The notes under the pieces were generated by a model. It was not told where the DNA came from. It saw nothing but the letters and a program-made list of their open reading frames with translations, and did no database searches. This document shows, one piece after another, positions 15,509-23,523 of a DNA stretch of 64,000 nt; within the stretch, counting starts at the first letter, position 1; the number at the start of each line of letters is the position of its first letter. The translations under genes and the position numbers were made by a program. The stretch spans positions 167,891-231,890 of the forward strand of contig DKSK01000014.1 in NCBI GenBank assembly GCA_002472565.1, written 5' to 3'. This DNA comes from Bacteroidales bacterium UBA7258. Its GTDB lineage: Bacteria; Bacteroidota; Bacteroidia; Bacteroidales; UBA932.

Positions 15509-16342
15509 ATGGAACACGACAATAGATACATAGAGACTTTGCTTGATAAGTTTATGGAAGGGAAGACTTCTCTTGAGGAGGAGAAAGTCCTTGAGGACTA
15601 CTTTACTTCTGCAGAAGACCTTCCTTCCGAATGGGGAGATTACCGGTCCATGTTCCTTTACTTGTATAGAGGTATGAAAGGAGAGCCTGTGCCTGCGGAG
15701 CCGCTGCCGGGGGTAAGGCGGATTTTCTTCCCTATATGGGCTAGGACGCTTGCGGCCGCCTGCTTCATCGCTCTTTTCCTTACCGTGGGCTTGATTGTAA
15801 AGAACAGAGGTGCAGAGAGCGAGGTGCTCTCCGAGGTTGACAGCCTTGCCTCCCCGGCGGAAATGGGCGCCCAAACCGATCCCGCCTCCCAGCAACAATC
15901 TGTTCCCGCGGCAAACTGCGAGTCGGATATCCGTCCGGCTGAAATCTCCGGATCCTCTTGCCAGTCTGTCAGGATCGCCGAGGCCAGCCAAGGGTCTGGG
16001 GCTGTCCGCGGCGTGAAGGCCGCTCAGACATTAAACCCTCCTGTTTCGGTCTATCCGGCTGTTCCCCATCAGGACCAGACTCCGGAACGGATGGCGGAAT
16101 CCCGCCAGCCGACCGGGACGAAAACGGCCTTGGACGAATCCGGAAGGGCGCTTTCCGAAGCGGAGCTTCGCGCCGCAGTGATCGGAAAGGTGCGTGAAGC
16201 CATGGTCGCGGCCGCGGGAGAGAAGCTTCGTGCAGCAGCCCTTGATGCGGCAATGAAAGGCGCCGGCTTCGTCCTTGTAAAGAATGAAGACGGCACGGAA
16301 AAATATTATGAAGAAAATACAATCAAATACATTGAGCTATGA
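15509..16342 (+). CDS. Anti-sigma-like single-span membrane protein
   Basis: Protein of 277 residues. The N-terminal 60 residues (YIETLLDKFMEGKTSLEEE, VLEDYFTS) resemble the helical sigma-binding start of Bacteroidetes anti-sigma factors. One transmembrane helix follows at about residues 79-96 (TLAAACFIALFLTVGLIV). The rest is a low-complexity Ala/Ser/Pro-rich periplasmic region ending in a short conserved-looking piece (FVLVKNEDGTEKYYEEN). No zinc-binding HxxxCxxC is present. It starts two bases after the ECF sigma stop and overlaps the next gene by four bases (ATGA). Anti-sigma function is inferred from position and layout. Confidence 0.7.
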   Translation: MEHDNRYIETLLDKFMEGKTSLEEEKVLEDYFTSAEDLPSEWGDYRSMFLYLYRGMKGEPVPAEPLPGVRRIFFPIWARTLAAACFIALFLTVGLIVKNRGAESEVLSEVDSLASPAEMGAQTDPASQQQSVPAANCESDIRPAEISGSSCQSVRIAEASQGSGAVRGVKAAQTLNPPVSVYPAVPHQDQTPERMAESRQPTGTKTALDESGRALSEAELRAAVIGKVREAMVAAAGEKLRAAALDAAMKGAGFVLVKNEDGTEKYYEENTIKYIEL

Positions 16343-17409
16343 AAACAAGATTTGCAATCGTGGCTATCCTTGGCCTTATCGCCTCAAGCCAGGCTTGGGG
16401 CCAGTCGAGGATCGAGTCTGCCGTCTCGGCGGCCGAGGACAGGTATTCTGCGAGCAAGGATGAGTACTCTATGACGAACAAGTCCAGAGTGACCCTCGAC
16501 AAGACGGGAAAACGCAACAATAGGGAGACGAGGCTCGTAACCTTCACCCCTAAGGACGGGGACGCGGCTCTTGAAAAGATCCTTTCCGCCTTCGATGCCG
16601 ACAAGGACGGAGCCTACTACGTCAATCAGTCGGAGGGGAAGGGGAGAGATCTCATCGAAATAGGGGATGTCGTCATCGGATCGGATTACGATTCCTATTA
16701 TGTTCTCTGCTTTGAGGACAAGAAAGATGCCTCCATGAGGAAGGCCTATGCTCTGGAATGGAACCAGAACGGATCTGCTTTCAGGTTCATGTCGGATTAT
16801 GGTCCGAGACCGCAGGCTTTGAGGTATGGAAGGCTGAAGAATATAGACCTGTCCTCCATAGCCGATGACATGAATTCTTTCGCTGATTCGATAACTCGGG
16901 AGATCAACAAAATTGACTGGAAGGCCTTTGCCGACAGCATATCCATGAAATACGAGGACCTTGACTGGGATGCCTACAGCGATTCCATATCTGTTGCAAT
17001 CGATTCAGTAACAGCTGCTTTCAGGAATTTTAACCGGCAGCCAAAGCGCCGTTATAGATTCTATTTCGACGGCCCTATGCGTATGGAGCCTGACGGGCAT
17101 ATGGGGGAGTCTGAGCACATGGGGTTCGGTCAGCACTTGGGTTCCGGTAGGCAGAAGGGTCAGGCTATATCTTCCGATCGTGAAAGTTCCTGGTCTTCTA
17201 GGCTTTACCGCCAGATAGACCGTGCCGGCAGCTCTGATGATGCCACCGCCTATGTTTCGGAAATCTATTCTCTGTGCAGAAATTGTCCAGACAGCATCGT
17301 CAAGGAGGACAGGAAGAAGGCCGCCGATGAGATTGCCGAACTCCGTTCTTCTATGAAGGACAAGATGCTCCGCAAACTGCTCTCCGCAAGTATCAAGGCC
17401 TTGAAATAG
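16339..17409 (+). CDS. Secreted protein of sigma operon (DUF5024-like)
   Basis: Protein of 356 residues with a signal peptide (cut near SQAWG-QS, residue 22). Residues about 23-155 form a compact domain that I recall as similar to DUF5024-type Bacteroidetes proteins (YYVLCFEDKKD, KAYALEW), which often share operons with ECF sigma factors; this label needs a profile search. Then come three imperfect repeats built on DWxAxxDSIS (residues about 175-230), a Met/His/Gly-rich stretch (HMGESEHMGFGQHLG) and a helical C-terminus. It could be the periplasmic sensor or an effector of the system. It overlaps the anti-sigma-like gene by ATGA and ends at a bidirectional terminator. Confidence 0.65.
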   Translation: MKTRFAIVAILGLIASSQAWGQSRIESAVSAAEDRYSASKDEYSMTNKSRVTLDKTGKRNNRETRLVTFTPKDGDAALEKILSAFDADKDGAYYVNQSEGKGRDLIEIGDVVIGSDYDSYYVLCFEDKKDASMRKAYALEWNQNGSAFRFMSDYGPRPQALRYGRLKNIDLSSIADDMNSFADSITREINKIDWKAFADSISMKYEDLDWDAYSDSISVAIDSVTAAFRNFNRQPKRRYRFYFDGPMRMEPDGHMGESEHMGFGQHLGSGRQKGQAISSDRESSWSSRLYRQIDRAGSSDDATAYVSEIYSLCRNCPDSIVKEDRKKAADEIAELRSSMKDKMLRKLLSASIKALK

Positions 17410-17468
17410 TCCACCTCTCTCTGCCCGGAATATATTTCCAGACGATGAGCATCCGAAATACCGTATGC

Positions 17469-17507
17469 AAAAAAAAAGAGCGCCGCGATTGCGACGCTCC
17501 TTTTTTT
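17469..17507. terminator. Bidirectional terminator
   Basis: The hairpin GAGCGCCGC-GATT-GCGACGCTC (17478-17499) has nine A bases before it and seven T bases after it, so it can stop both the plus-strand sigma operon and the minus-strand ppdK transcript. Confidence 0.88.
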
Positions 17508-17518
17508 GTATCTAGAGC

Positions 17519-20248
17519 CTATCCCTTGTTCTGCTCGATCGCGGCCTGGGCTGCGGCGAGACGGGCGATAGGAACACGGAAAGGAGAGCAGGAAACGTAG
17601 TCGATTCCGATCTTGCTGAAGAACCTGATAGAATCAGGATCTCCTCCATGCTCTCCGCAGACACCGCACTTGAGAGCCGGTCTGCGTGACCTTCCGGCCT
17701 GGATGCCGTACTCGATGAGCTTGCCTACACCCTTGGTATCGATCGTCTTGAATGGGTCGCTGTCGAGAATCTTGTGGCCGAGGTAATCGCCCATGAAGGT
17801 TCCGATATCGTCCCTTGAGAAACCATAGGTCATCTGGGTGAGGTCGTTGGTTCCGAAAGAGAAGAACTCTGCGAAGCGTGCCATGCGGTCGCCTGTAAGG
17901 GCTGCGCGAGGTATCTCTATCATGGTGCCGAAGTGGTACTCGAGGTTCTGCATGGTCCTGCCTTCAACCTCCGCCTTCACCTTGTCGCAGATAGCCTTCT
18001 GGAAACCGAGTTCTCGAGAAGAAACTGTGACAGGAATCATGATTTCAGGCTGAGGGTCAAGGCCTTCCTCCTGGAGTTCAGCTGAAGCTTCGAAGATGGC
18101 CCTGTATTCGGTCTCGGCGATGAGCGGGAAGGATACATGGAGACGGACTCCACGGTGTCCCATCATAGGATTGACCTCCTGGAGGGCGGCACCTCTCTTC
18201 TCGATTTCGGATACGGATATGCCGAGTTCCTTCGCCATCTCCTCCTTCTTCTCCTTCGTCTTCGGAACGAATTCATGGAGAGGAGGGTCGAGGAGCCTGA
18301 AGACTACAGGCTTGCCGTCGGCTATCCTGAGGGTGCTCTTCACCGCGGCCTTGATGTAAGGCTCAAGCTCGCTTAGGGCCTTCTCTCTCTCCTTGTCGGT
18401 AGTACAGAGAATCATCTTGCGGAGCTTGTTTAGAGGAACCTCAGAATTGTTGCCGTAGAACATGTGTTCGATACGGAAGAGTCCGATGCCCTCCGCTCCG
18501 AAGCGGATGGCGTTCTGGGCATCCTCCGGAGTGTCGGCGTTCGTTCTGATACCGAGGGTGCGGAACTTGTCGCATATTGACATGAACCTGACGAAAACCG
18601 GGTTGTCGGATGCGTCCATGGTTCCGAGCTTGGCGGCGTAAACGGTTCCCTTAGAGCCGTTGAGACTCAGGTAGTCGCCTTCATGATAAACCTTAGGATC
18701 GTTTCCGAAAGTGACTTCCTTCTTCTCAAGGTTAATCTTCATGGCGTCGCAGCCTACGATACAGCACTTGCCCCAGCCACGGGCTACCAGAGCCGCGTGG
18801 GAGGTCATACCTCCGCGCGTAGTGAGGATTCCTGCAGCGGTGCGCATACCCTCGATGTCCTCAGGAGAAGTCTCCTCGCGGATGATGATGACATCACGTC
18901 CCTCCATGAAGGCTTTTTCCGCGTCCTCAGGGGTGAAGACTATGGTGCCGACGGCTCCGCCTGGAGATGCAGGGAGGCCATGTGCAATGATCTTCGCCTT
19001 CTTCTCCTCCGCAGGGTCGAGAATAGGGTGGAGAACTTCATCCAGCTGAGACGGGCTGACCCTCATCACCGCTGTCTTCTCATCGATCATTCCCTCGTCA
19101 ACCATGTCGAGAGCCATCTGGATCGCGGCGAGTCCCGTCCTCTTGCCTACACGGCACTGGAGCATCCAGAGCTGACCGTCCTGGATCGTGAACTCGATAT
19201 CCTGCATATCATGGAAATGCTTCTCGAGCTTGGAACGAATCTCGTCGAGCTCCTTGTAAACCTCCGGCATGGCGGTCTCAAGGGAAGGCATATTCTTGTT
19301 CTTGTCGTTCTTGGTGGCCTCGTTGAGCGGATTAGGAGTGCGGATTCCCGCGACCACGTCCTCTCCCTGGGCGTTGATGAGCCATTCTCCGTAGAAATGA
19401 TTGTCGCCGTTGGCCGGGTTCCTGGAGAAAGCGACTCCTGTAGCCGAGGTGTTGCCCATGTTTCCGAAGACCATGGACTGAACCGTTACGGCCGTGCCCC
19501 AGTCATCAGGAATTTTCTCGATTCGGCGGTAGGCGATCGCCCTCTTGCCATTCCAAGACTTGAAGACACCTCCGATGGAGCCCCAGAGCTGATCCTCGGC
19601 ATTGTCCGGGAACTCGACTCCGAGAACTTCCTTGATCCTTATCTTAAATCTTTCGCAGAGATCCTTGAGCTCTTCGGCAGTGATGTCGGTGTCAGACTTG
19701 TATCCTTTCTTGTCCTTGAGCTCGGTCATCATCCTGTCGAGCTGCTGCCTGATGCCCTTTCCGTCCTCCGGCTCGATGCCTTCGGCCTTCTCCATGACTA
19801 CATCTGAGTACATCATGATGAGGCGGCGGTAGGCGTCATACACGAAGCGTGGATTATCGGTCTTCTTGATGAGTCCCGGAATCGTTTCTGAGCAGAGACC
19901 GATGTTGAGGATGGTGTCCATCATTCCCGGCATGGACTGCCTTGCACCGGAGCGGCAGCTTACCAGGAGCGGATTCTTAGGATCGCCGAAAGTTCTGCCC
20001 ATCAACTTTTCAGTAGCATGAAGGGCGTCCGTGACATCACGGCGGAGTTCCTGAGTGTAACCGCCTCCGAGGGCGTAATACTCTGCGCAGCATTCTGTGG
20101 TGATGGTAAAGCCGGCTGGAACCGGCATCCCAAGAAGGCTCATCTCGGCAAGGTTTGCGCCTTTTCCTCCGAGCAGTTCCTTCATCTTCCCGTTACCTTC
20201 GGCTGATTTGCCACCGAAGCGGTAGACTCTTTTCTTCTCTTCGAACAT
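17519..20248 (-). CDS. ppdK: Pyruvate, phosphate dikinase
   Basis: Converts phosphoenolpyruvate, AMP and pyrophosphate to and from pyruvate, ATP and phosphate, a reversible glycolytic step common in anaerobes. The 909-residue protein has the full layout: N-terminal ATP-grasp domain (GGKGANLAEMSLLGMPVPAGFTI, with SRSGAR-type block CRSGARQSMPGMMDT), the phosphohistidine domain with GGMTSHAALVARGWG (H484 is the phosphorylated residue), and the C-terminal PEP barrel with GIRTNADTPEDA, GLFRIEHMF, FGTNDLTQMTYG and the cysteine block KCGVCGEHGGDP. Length is normal. It is a single-gene unit with its own promoter box and a shared terminator. Confidence 0.97.
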   Translation of the reverse strand: MFEEKKRVYRFGGKSAEGNGKMKELLGGKGANLAEMSLLGMPVPAGFTITTECCAEYYALGGGYTQELRRDVTDALHATEKLMGRTFGDPKNPLLVSCRSGARQSMPGMMDTILNIGLCSETIPGLIKKTDNPRFVYDAYRRLIMMYSDVVMEKAEGIEPEDGKGIRQQLDRMMTELKDKKGYKSDTDITAEELKDLCERFKIRIKEVLGVEFPDNAEDQLWGSIGGVFKSWNGKRAIAYRRIEKIPDDWGTAVTVQSMVFGNMGNTSATGVAFSRNPANGDNHFYGEWLINAQGEDVVAGIRTPNPLNEATKNDKNKNMPSLETAMPEVYKELDEIRSKLEKHFHDMQDIEFTIQDGQLWMLQCRVGKRTGLAAIQMALDMVDEGMIDEKTAVMRVSPSQLDEVLHPILDPAEEKKAKIIAHGLPASPGGAVGTIVFTPEDAEKAFMEGRDVIIIREETSPEDIEGMRTAAGILTTRGGMTSHAALVARGWGKCCIVGCDAMKINLEKKEVTFGNDPKVYHEGDYLSLNGSKGTVYAAKLGTMDASDNPVFVRFMSICDKFRTLGIRTNADTPEDAQNAIRFGAEGIGLFRIEHMFYGNNSEVPLNKLRKMILCTTDKEREKALSELEPYIKAAVKSTLRIADGKPVVFRLLDPPLHEFVPKTKEKKEEMAKELGISVSEIEKRGAALQEVNPMMGHRGVRLHVSFPLIAETEYRAIFEASAELQEEGLDPQPEIMIPVTVSSRELGFQKAICDKVKAEVEGRTMQNLEYHFGTMIEIPRAALTGDRMARFAEFFSFGTNDLTQMTYGFSRDDIGTFMGDYLGHKILDSDPFKTIDTKGVGKLIEYGIQAGRSRRPALKCGVCGEHGGDPDSIRFFSKIGIDYVSCSPFRVPIARLAAAQAAIEQNKG

Positions 20249-20286
20249 AAGTAAAGTTAAATCGTTAATTGGCGTCTGTTATGTTG

Positions 20287-20294
20287 CAAAGATA
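20287..20294 (-). promoter_or_regulatory. -7 box of ppdK
   Basis: TATCTTTG on the minus strand, 38 bases before the ppdK ATG. The -33 element is poor. Confidence 0.55.
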
Positions 20295-20410
20295 CTCTAA
20301 ATTTCTCGTAAACGTTACAATATATAACATGAAATTTTAGACGAATTTGCATATCAGCCATCATTTTGCGCCACCACCTTCCGCTCAGTCAGATCTCCTC
20401 TCCCTCCGGA

Positions 20411-20463
20411 CATCTTCCGTTCCTGGCGAACCATCTTCCTTGCCGGGCATCTTCCGTTCCTGG
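20411..20463. repeat. Short direct repeats between marR and ppdK
   Basis: CATCTTCCGTTCCTGG occurs at 20411-20426 and 20448-20463, with a degenerate third copy (CATCTTCCTTGCCGG) between them. The last copy ends two bases before the stop codon of the MarR gene. Confidence 0.6.
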
Positions 20464-20465
20464 TA

Positions 20466-20969
20466 CTAATCCCTGAGGGCGCCATTGATCAGGTCGGCGA
20501 GCTCCTCCGGCAGACGAAGTTCGTCACAACTAATCCTTCCAAACATCTCCATCCCCTTCTGCGTGAGGCTGAATCTCATGCACCTCGCATCTTCCTTACA
20601 CGCTTTCCTCTTCACCAGGCCGGAATTCTCAGCCGAAGCGATAACCTTCGAAGCATTAGAACAGGACAGCCCAAGCTCATCGGCAATCTCACTCGCCTTC
20701 AAGCCCCCGCACCCTTTCTTCACTCTTATCTCCTCTCCGGGCAGCTCAGTCCGATTTCTTGTCCGCAACTTTATCATGTCATCCTTCTCCTCCCTTCCGC
20801 TTCCTTTCATCCCGATCGCCTCAGACCTGCCACTCACGCAATGACCTGAAAGCAGACAAACCAGCATAGCTTCATTGAAATTGATGCCAAGCCGCTTCAC
20901 AAGCGATGCCTCAAATGCCCCCAACGCCTTGTAAATAAGACGAAGGCGGCAAAGACAAGCCGTCTCCAT
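20466..20969 (-). CDS. MarR-type winged-helix regulator
   Basis: DNA-binding regulator of 167 residues. The centre holds a winged helix-turn-helix, LKASEIADELGLSCSNASKVIASAENSGLVKRK (in two parts: helices then recognition helix), followed by a wing with EDARCMRFSLTQKG that contains the D-R signature typical of MarR proteins. Flanking helices fit the dimer interface. It starts four bases after the stop of a thioredoxin-like lipoprotein, so the two share a transcript. A perfect palindrome lies over the -33 region of that transcript and is a good candidate for its own operator. Several cysteines are present, so redox sensing is possible but not shown. Confidence 0.8.
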   Translation of the reverse strand: METACLCRLRLIYKALGAFEASLVKRLGINFNEAMLVCLLSGHCVSGRSEAIGMKGSGREEKDDMIKLRTRNRTELPGEEIRVKKGCGGLKASEIADELGLSCSNASKVIASAENSGLVKRKACKEDARCMRFSLTQKGMEMFGRISCDELRLPEELADLINGALRD

Positions 20970-20973
20970 GAAC

Positions 20974-21486
20974 CTACTTCACAAGAAGAACAGACTTCAC
21001 AGCCCCCTCTATCTGCCCAAAATCCATAGCTCCGACCTGAGCACGAGGCTCTCCATTCATAGGGATGAAAAGAATTGTAGGAATCGACCTTATGCCGAAG
21101 AGAGATGCAAGTTCCTGCTCCTTATCGACATCTACCTTGTAGACATCCACCTTCCCGTCATAGGCCTTGGCAATCTCCTCCATATGCGGAGCCGTAGCTT
21201 TGCATGGACCGCACCAAGTCGCGTAGAAGTCGATGATAGCGGGCCTCTTTCCTTCAAACACCCACTCCTTGTTCTTTTCGTAATCCATGATCTTCTCTTT
21301 GAAGTCCTTCAATGTAAGTTCTTGTACCATAGCTTTTTTCTCTTTTTTGTCTGAACTTGTTCCCGCCATTTCGACCTTCTGGCCGGCCGGATCTTTTTCC
21401 GCATTCAGCGTACCGCCCTTTGCTGAGTTACATCCGATCGCCAACAGAGTCGCGGCCGACAACAAGATAAACTTTACTTTAAGCAT
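20974..21486 (-). CDS. Thioredoxin-fold lipoprotein
   Basis: Periplasmic thiol-disulfide protein of 170 residues. The signal peptide ends in a lipobox LAIGC (Cys19). After a lysine-rich linker comes a thioredoxin domain (about 60-170) with the active site FYATWCGPCK (WCGPC at 91-95) and the cis-proline block RSIPTILFI. WCGPC and the single domain are standard for thioredoxins that reduce or oxidise exported proteins. It is transcribed with a MarR-type regulator, which suggests that the pair responds to oxidative or thiol stress. The promoter upstream carries a palindrome. Confidence 0.9.
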   Translation of the reverse strand: MLKVKFILLSAATLLAIGCNSAKGGTLNAEKDPAGQKVEMAGTSSDKKEKKAMVQELTLKDFKEKIMDYEKNKEWVFEGKRPAIIDFYATWCGPCKATAPHMEEIAKAYDGKVDVYKVDVDKEQELASLFGIRSIPTILFIPMNGEPRAQVGAMDFGQIEGAVKSVLLVK

Positions 21487-21586
21487 ATTTCAATCGGTTT
21501 CCCTTTCAATCAGATTCTCCAGGCGTCTTCATCAATCGGAGTTATTCTTGATAGACTGGCTGAATACTTTCCAATGGAAAACATTG

Positions 21587-21617
21587 CAAATATAAGTAAA
21601 ATATTGTAATTACAATA
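21587..21617 (-). promoter_or_regulatory. Promoter and operator palindrome of trx-marR
   Basis: On the minus strand TATATTTG (21594-21587) is the -7 box. Upstream, 21602-21617 is a perfect 16-base palindrome, TATTGTAATTACAATA, whose TTG falls where the -33 element should be (spacer about 18). A dimeric regulator bound there would block polymerase. Binding by the MarR product is an inference. Confidence 0.6.
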
Positions 21618-21754
21618 ATTTCTTATGGAAAATATTTCGAGTATCTGCCTCTTCCGAATCTAAGTTCCTCTGCACCATGCAATAAGCCCCATAGCGGAAA
21701 TACTTTTCTCATTCGAGTAGAAAAGCCAGCAATTTCACTCCGCAATCTTAAGGG

Positions 21755-21839
21755 AGTGGACGAGCCAGACAGTGGGAGGGGCCGGAGGGAGCGAAGCTAC
21801 CGGAGTCCCCCGGAAATGCCTTCCCTTCCACCGTCTACT
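21755..21839. repeat. Long imperfect inverted repeat
   Basis: The outer arms AGTGGACG and CGTCTACT and inner arms GTGGGAGG and CCTTCCCTTCCAC flank a core with paired CCGG blocks. It is non-coding, GC-rich, and lies in the 556-base gap between the thioredoxin and phoH genes. Its origin is unknown; it may be a REP-like element. The sequence between it and 21617 shows nothing else I can name. Confidence 0.45.
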
Positions 21840-21850
21840 CATCAATACAT

Positions 21851-21896
21851 AAAAAAGAGAGTGACCTAAGTCAACTTGACTTTTTGGTCTCCCTCT
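21851..21896 (-). terminator. Probable terminator of phoH operon
   Basis: On the minus strand AGAGGGAGACC pairs with GGTCACTCTCT around an inner stem AAGTC/GACTT, followed by six T bases. It lies about 150 bases past the phoH stop codon. The GC-rich stretch 21900-22042 between them has no convincing gene. Confidence 0.6.
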
Positions 21897-22042
21897 TGTG
21901 GTAGAGTTACAGGGGAGAGTCGCCGGTCCAGAAGACTAGTCGGATGCCCGATGGCTGGGTGGCTGAGGGCTGTGGAGTTTCGGTTGAAAGGCGCCGGGAC
22001 CAGGGCGGAGCTGCGGTCAGCCCGCGGGAAGTGGCCGCGGGG

Positions 22043-23488
22043 CTAGAGGAGTTTGGAGGCGAGGTCGGAGAGTTCGGAGCGTTCGCCCACGCGTAGGAAG
22101 ACGTGTTCGAAGAGGCGCTGATTGTCAAGCTTTTCGCCCAGGTGGGTAAGACCGTTGGACCATTGGTCAAGGTAAGGCTGGTCAATCTGGAATACGTCTC
22201 CCGTGAATACCATCTTAGTTCCTTCGCCTGCGCGGGTGATGATGGTCTTCATCTCGTTAGGGGTCAGATTCTGGGCCTCATCTATGATGCAGTAGGAATT
22301 GACGAGACTCCTGCCGCGGATGAAGGCGAGAGGCTCGATCACAAGCTTTTCACTCTTCATCATTTCGTCAATTCTCTGGGCCTCCTTGCTGCCCGGACGG
22401 AACTGTGCGCGGACTACATTGAGATTATCCTGAAGCGGCTCGAGGAAGGGTGCCATCTTCTTTGTCTGGTCGCCCGGCAGAAAGCCGATGTTCTGGTTCG
22501 ACAGGACGACGGCAGGACGGGTCACGATGATCTGGTCATATTGGTCTGCAAGCTCCATGGCCGCGGCTATGGCTATGAGTGTCTTTCCGGTCCCGGCTCC
22601 GCCTGTCAGAGAAACCAGCGGAATCTTCTTGTTCAGACAGGCGTCTATGGCGAATTTCTGCTCATCATTGCGCGGCTTGATTCCATAGGCGGAGAGCGTC
22701 TTCACCAGGACGATCTTGTCTATGTCGGTGTCATAGCGGGCGCATACTATATCGCCGCCATGCCGGATTTTATATCTCTGGTTAGCCTCGGGTTCGGAAG
22801 GAGTGATGCCCCTCCATGAAATCGCATTCTCCGGTCCATAGACGAGGGCCTGGAAGTCCTCCTCTCTGAGACTCAGGAACTGGAGCTCCTTCTGGGCGTT
22901 TTCTATCCTGGCCTCTTCCACACGGTCGGTCAGGTAGTCTTCTACCTCCATGCCGGCGGCTTTCGATTTCATTCTCAGGTTGATATCCTTGGTGACGAGG
23001 GCGACGAAACGGTCAGGATGGCTGTCGCGTACCCACATGGCCGTGGCCAGAATCCTGTGGTCTTGAATGTCGTCTTTGAAGAGGTCCTTGAACTGCTCAG
23101 GGAAAGGGTGGTTCGGCTCAACCTTGATATGGCCGAGTCCCTTTCCCAGACTGATCCCCTCAGGCCCGAACATTTTTCCGTCGGTGAGCTTGTCGATGTC
23201 ACGCATGAAGCCTCTGGCATTGAAGCCCAGGGCGTCGTTACCCTTCTTGAACTTGTCCAGCTCCTCGATGACGGCAATTGGAACTACGAGGTCGTTGTCC
23301 TGAAATTTGTGGATTGCCTTGTAATCATGGAGAATTATGTTCGTGTCAAGTACGAAGATTTTCGGCTTGTTGCCGCCGGACGTGCGACCTTCGGACTTGT
23401 ATCTGCCGGACTTGTAGCCATCGGACGTGCGTCCTTCGGACATATGGCCGAGGGATGTGCGGTCCTTAACGTTAGAATATCTGGTCAT
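22043..23488 (-). CDS. PIN domain - PhoH-like ATPase
   Basis: Protein of 481 residues joining a PIN ribonuclease-type domain to a PhoH P-loop ATPase, as in the YlaK family. The PIN domain begins at about residue 43 with FVLDTNIILHD and has acidic residues in EELDKFKKG and the ATAMW segment. The PhoH part has Walker A GGAGTGKT (lysine 302), the VTRPAV block, Walker B CIIDEAQNL, and a late FTGDVFQID. Relatives are linked to RNA processing or decay and to toxin-antitoxin-like roles, but this one has no known target. The N-terminus carries six 5-residue repeats. It follows an AIR-synthase-related gene by 35 bases. Confidence 0.9.
   Translation of the reverse strand: MTRYSNVKDRTSLGHMSEGRTSDGYKSGRYKSEGRTSGGNKPKIFVLDTNIILHDYKAIHKFQDNDLVVPIAVIEELDKFKKGNDALGFNARGFMRDIDKLTDGKMFGPEGISLGKGLGHIKVEPNHPFPEQFKDLFKDDIQDHRILATAMWVRDSHPDRFVALVTKDINLRMKSKAAGMEVEDYLTDRVEEARIENAQKELQFLSLREEDFQALVYGPENAISWRGITPSEPEANQRYKIRHGGDIVCARYDTDIDKIVLVKTLSAYGIKPRNDEQKFAIDACLNKKIPLVSLTGGAGTGKTLIAIAAAMELADQYDQIIVTRPAVVLSNQNIGFLPGDQTKKMAPFLEPLQDNLNVVRAQFRPGSKEAQRIDEMMKSEKLVIEPLAFIRGRSLVNSYCIIDEAQNLTPNEMKTIITRAGEGTKMVFTGDVFQIDQPYLDQWSNGLTHLGEKLDNQRLFEHVFLRVGERSELSDLASKLL
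23375..23464. repeat. 15-bp x6 imperfect repeat in phoH N-terminus
   Basis: Codons 9-38 of the PIN-PhoH gene form six pentads with Ser always fourth: DRTSL, GHMSE, GRTSD, GYKSG, RYKSE, GRTSG. The DNA repeats every 15 bases with about 60-90% identity. The basic Ser/Gly tail precedes the PIN domain. Confidence 0.75.
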
Positions 23489-23523
23489 GATGGATATTGG
23501 TTATTTGCTATTATAGGTCTTTG

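Noticed and set aside
14882..15991. A 369-codon minus-strand open frame
   Set aside because: It lies opposite the ECF sigma and anti-sigma-like genes, which have clear family motifs and start/stop coupling.
18683..19807. A 374-codon plus-strand open frame
   Set aside because: It is wholly antisense to the conserved ATP-grasp and swivelling domains of ppdK.
21907..22185. A 92-codon minus-strand open frame at the end of phoH
   Set aside because: It overlaps the end of phoH in another frame, is Ser/Pro/Thr-rich and low in complexity, with no motif.
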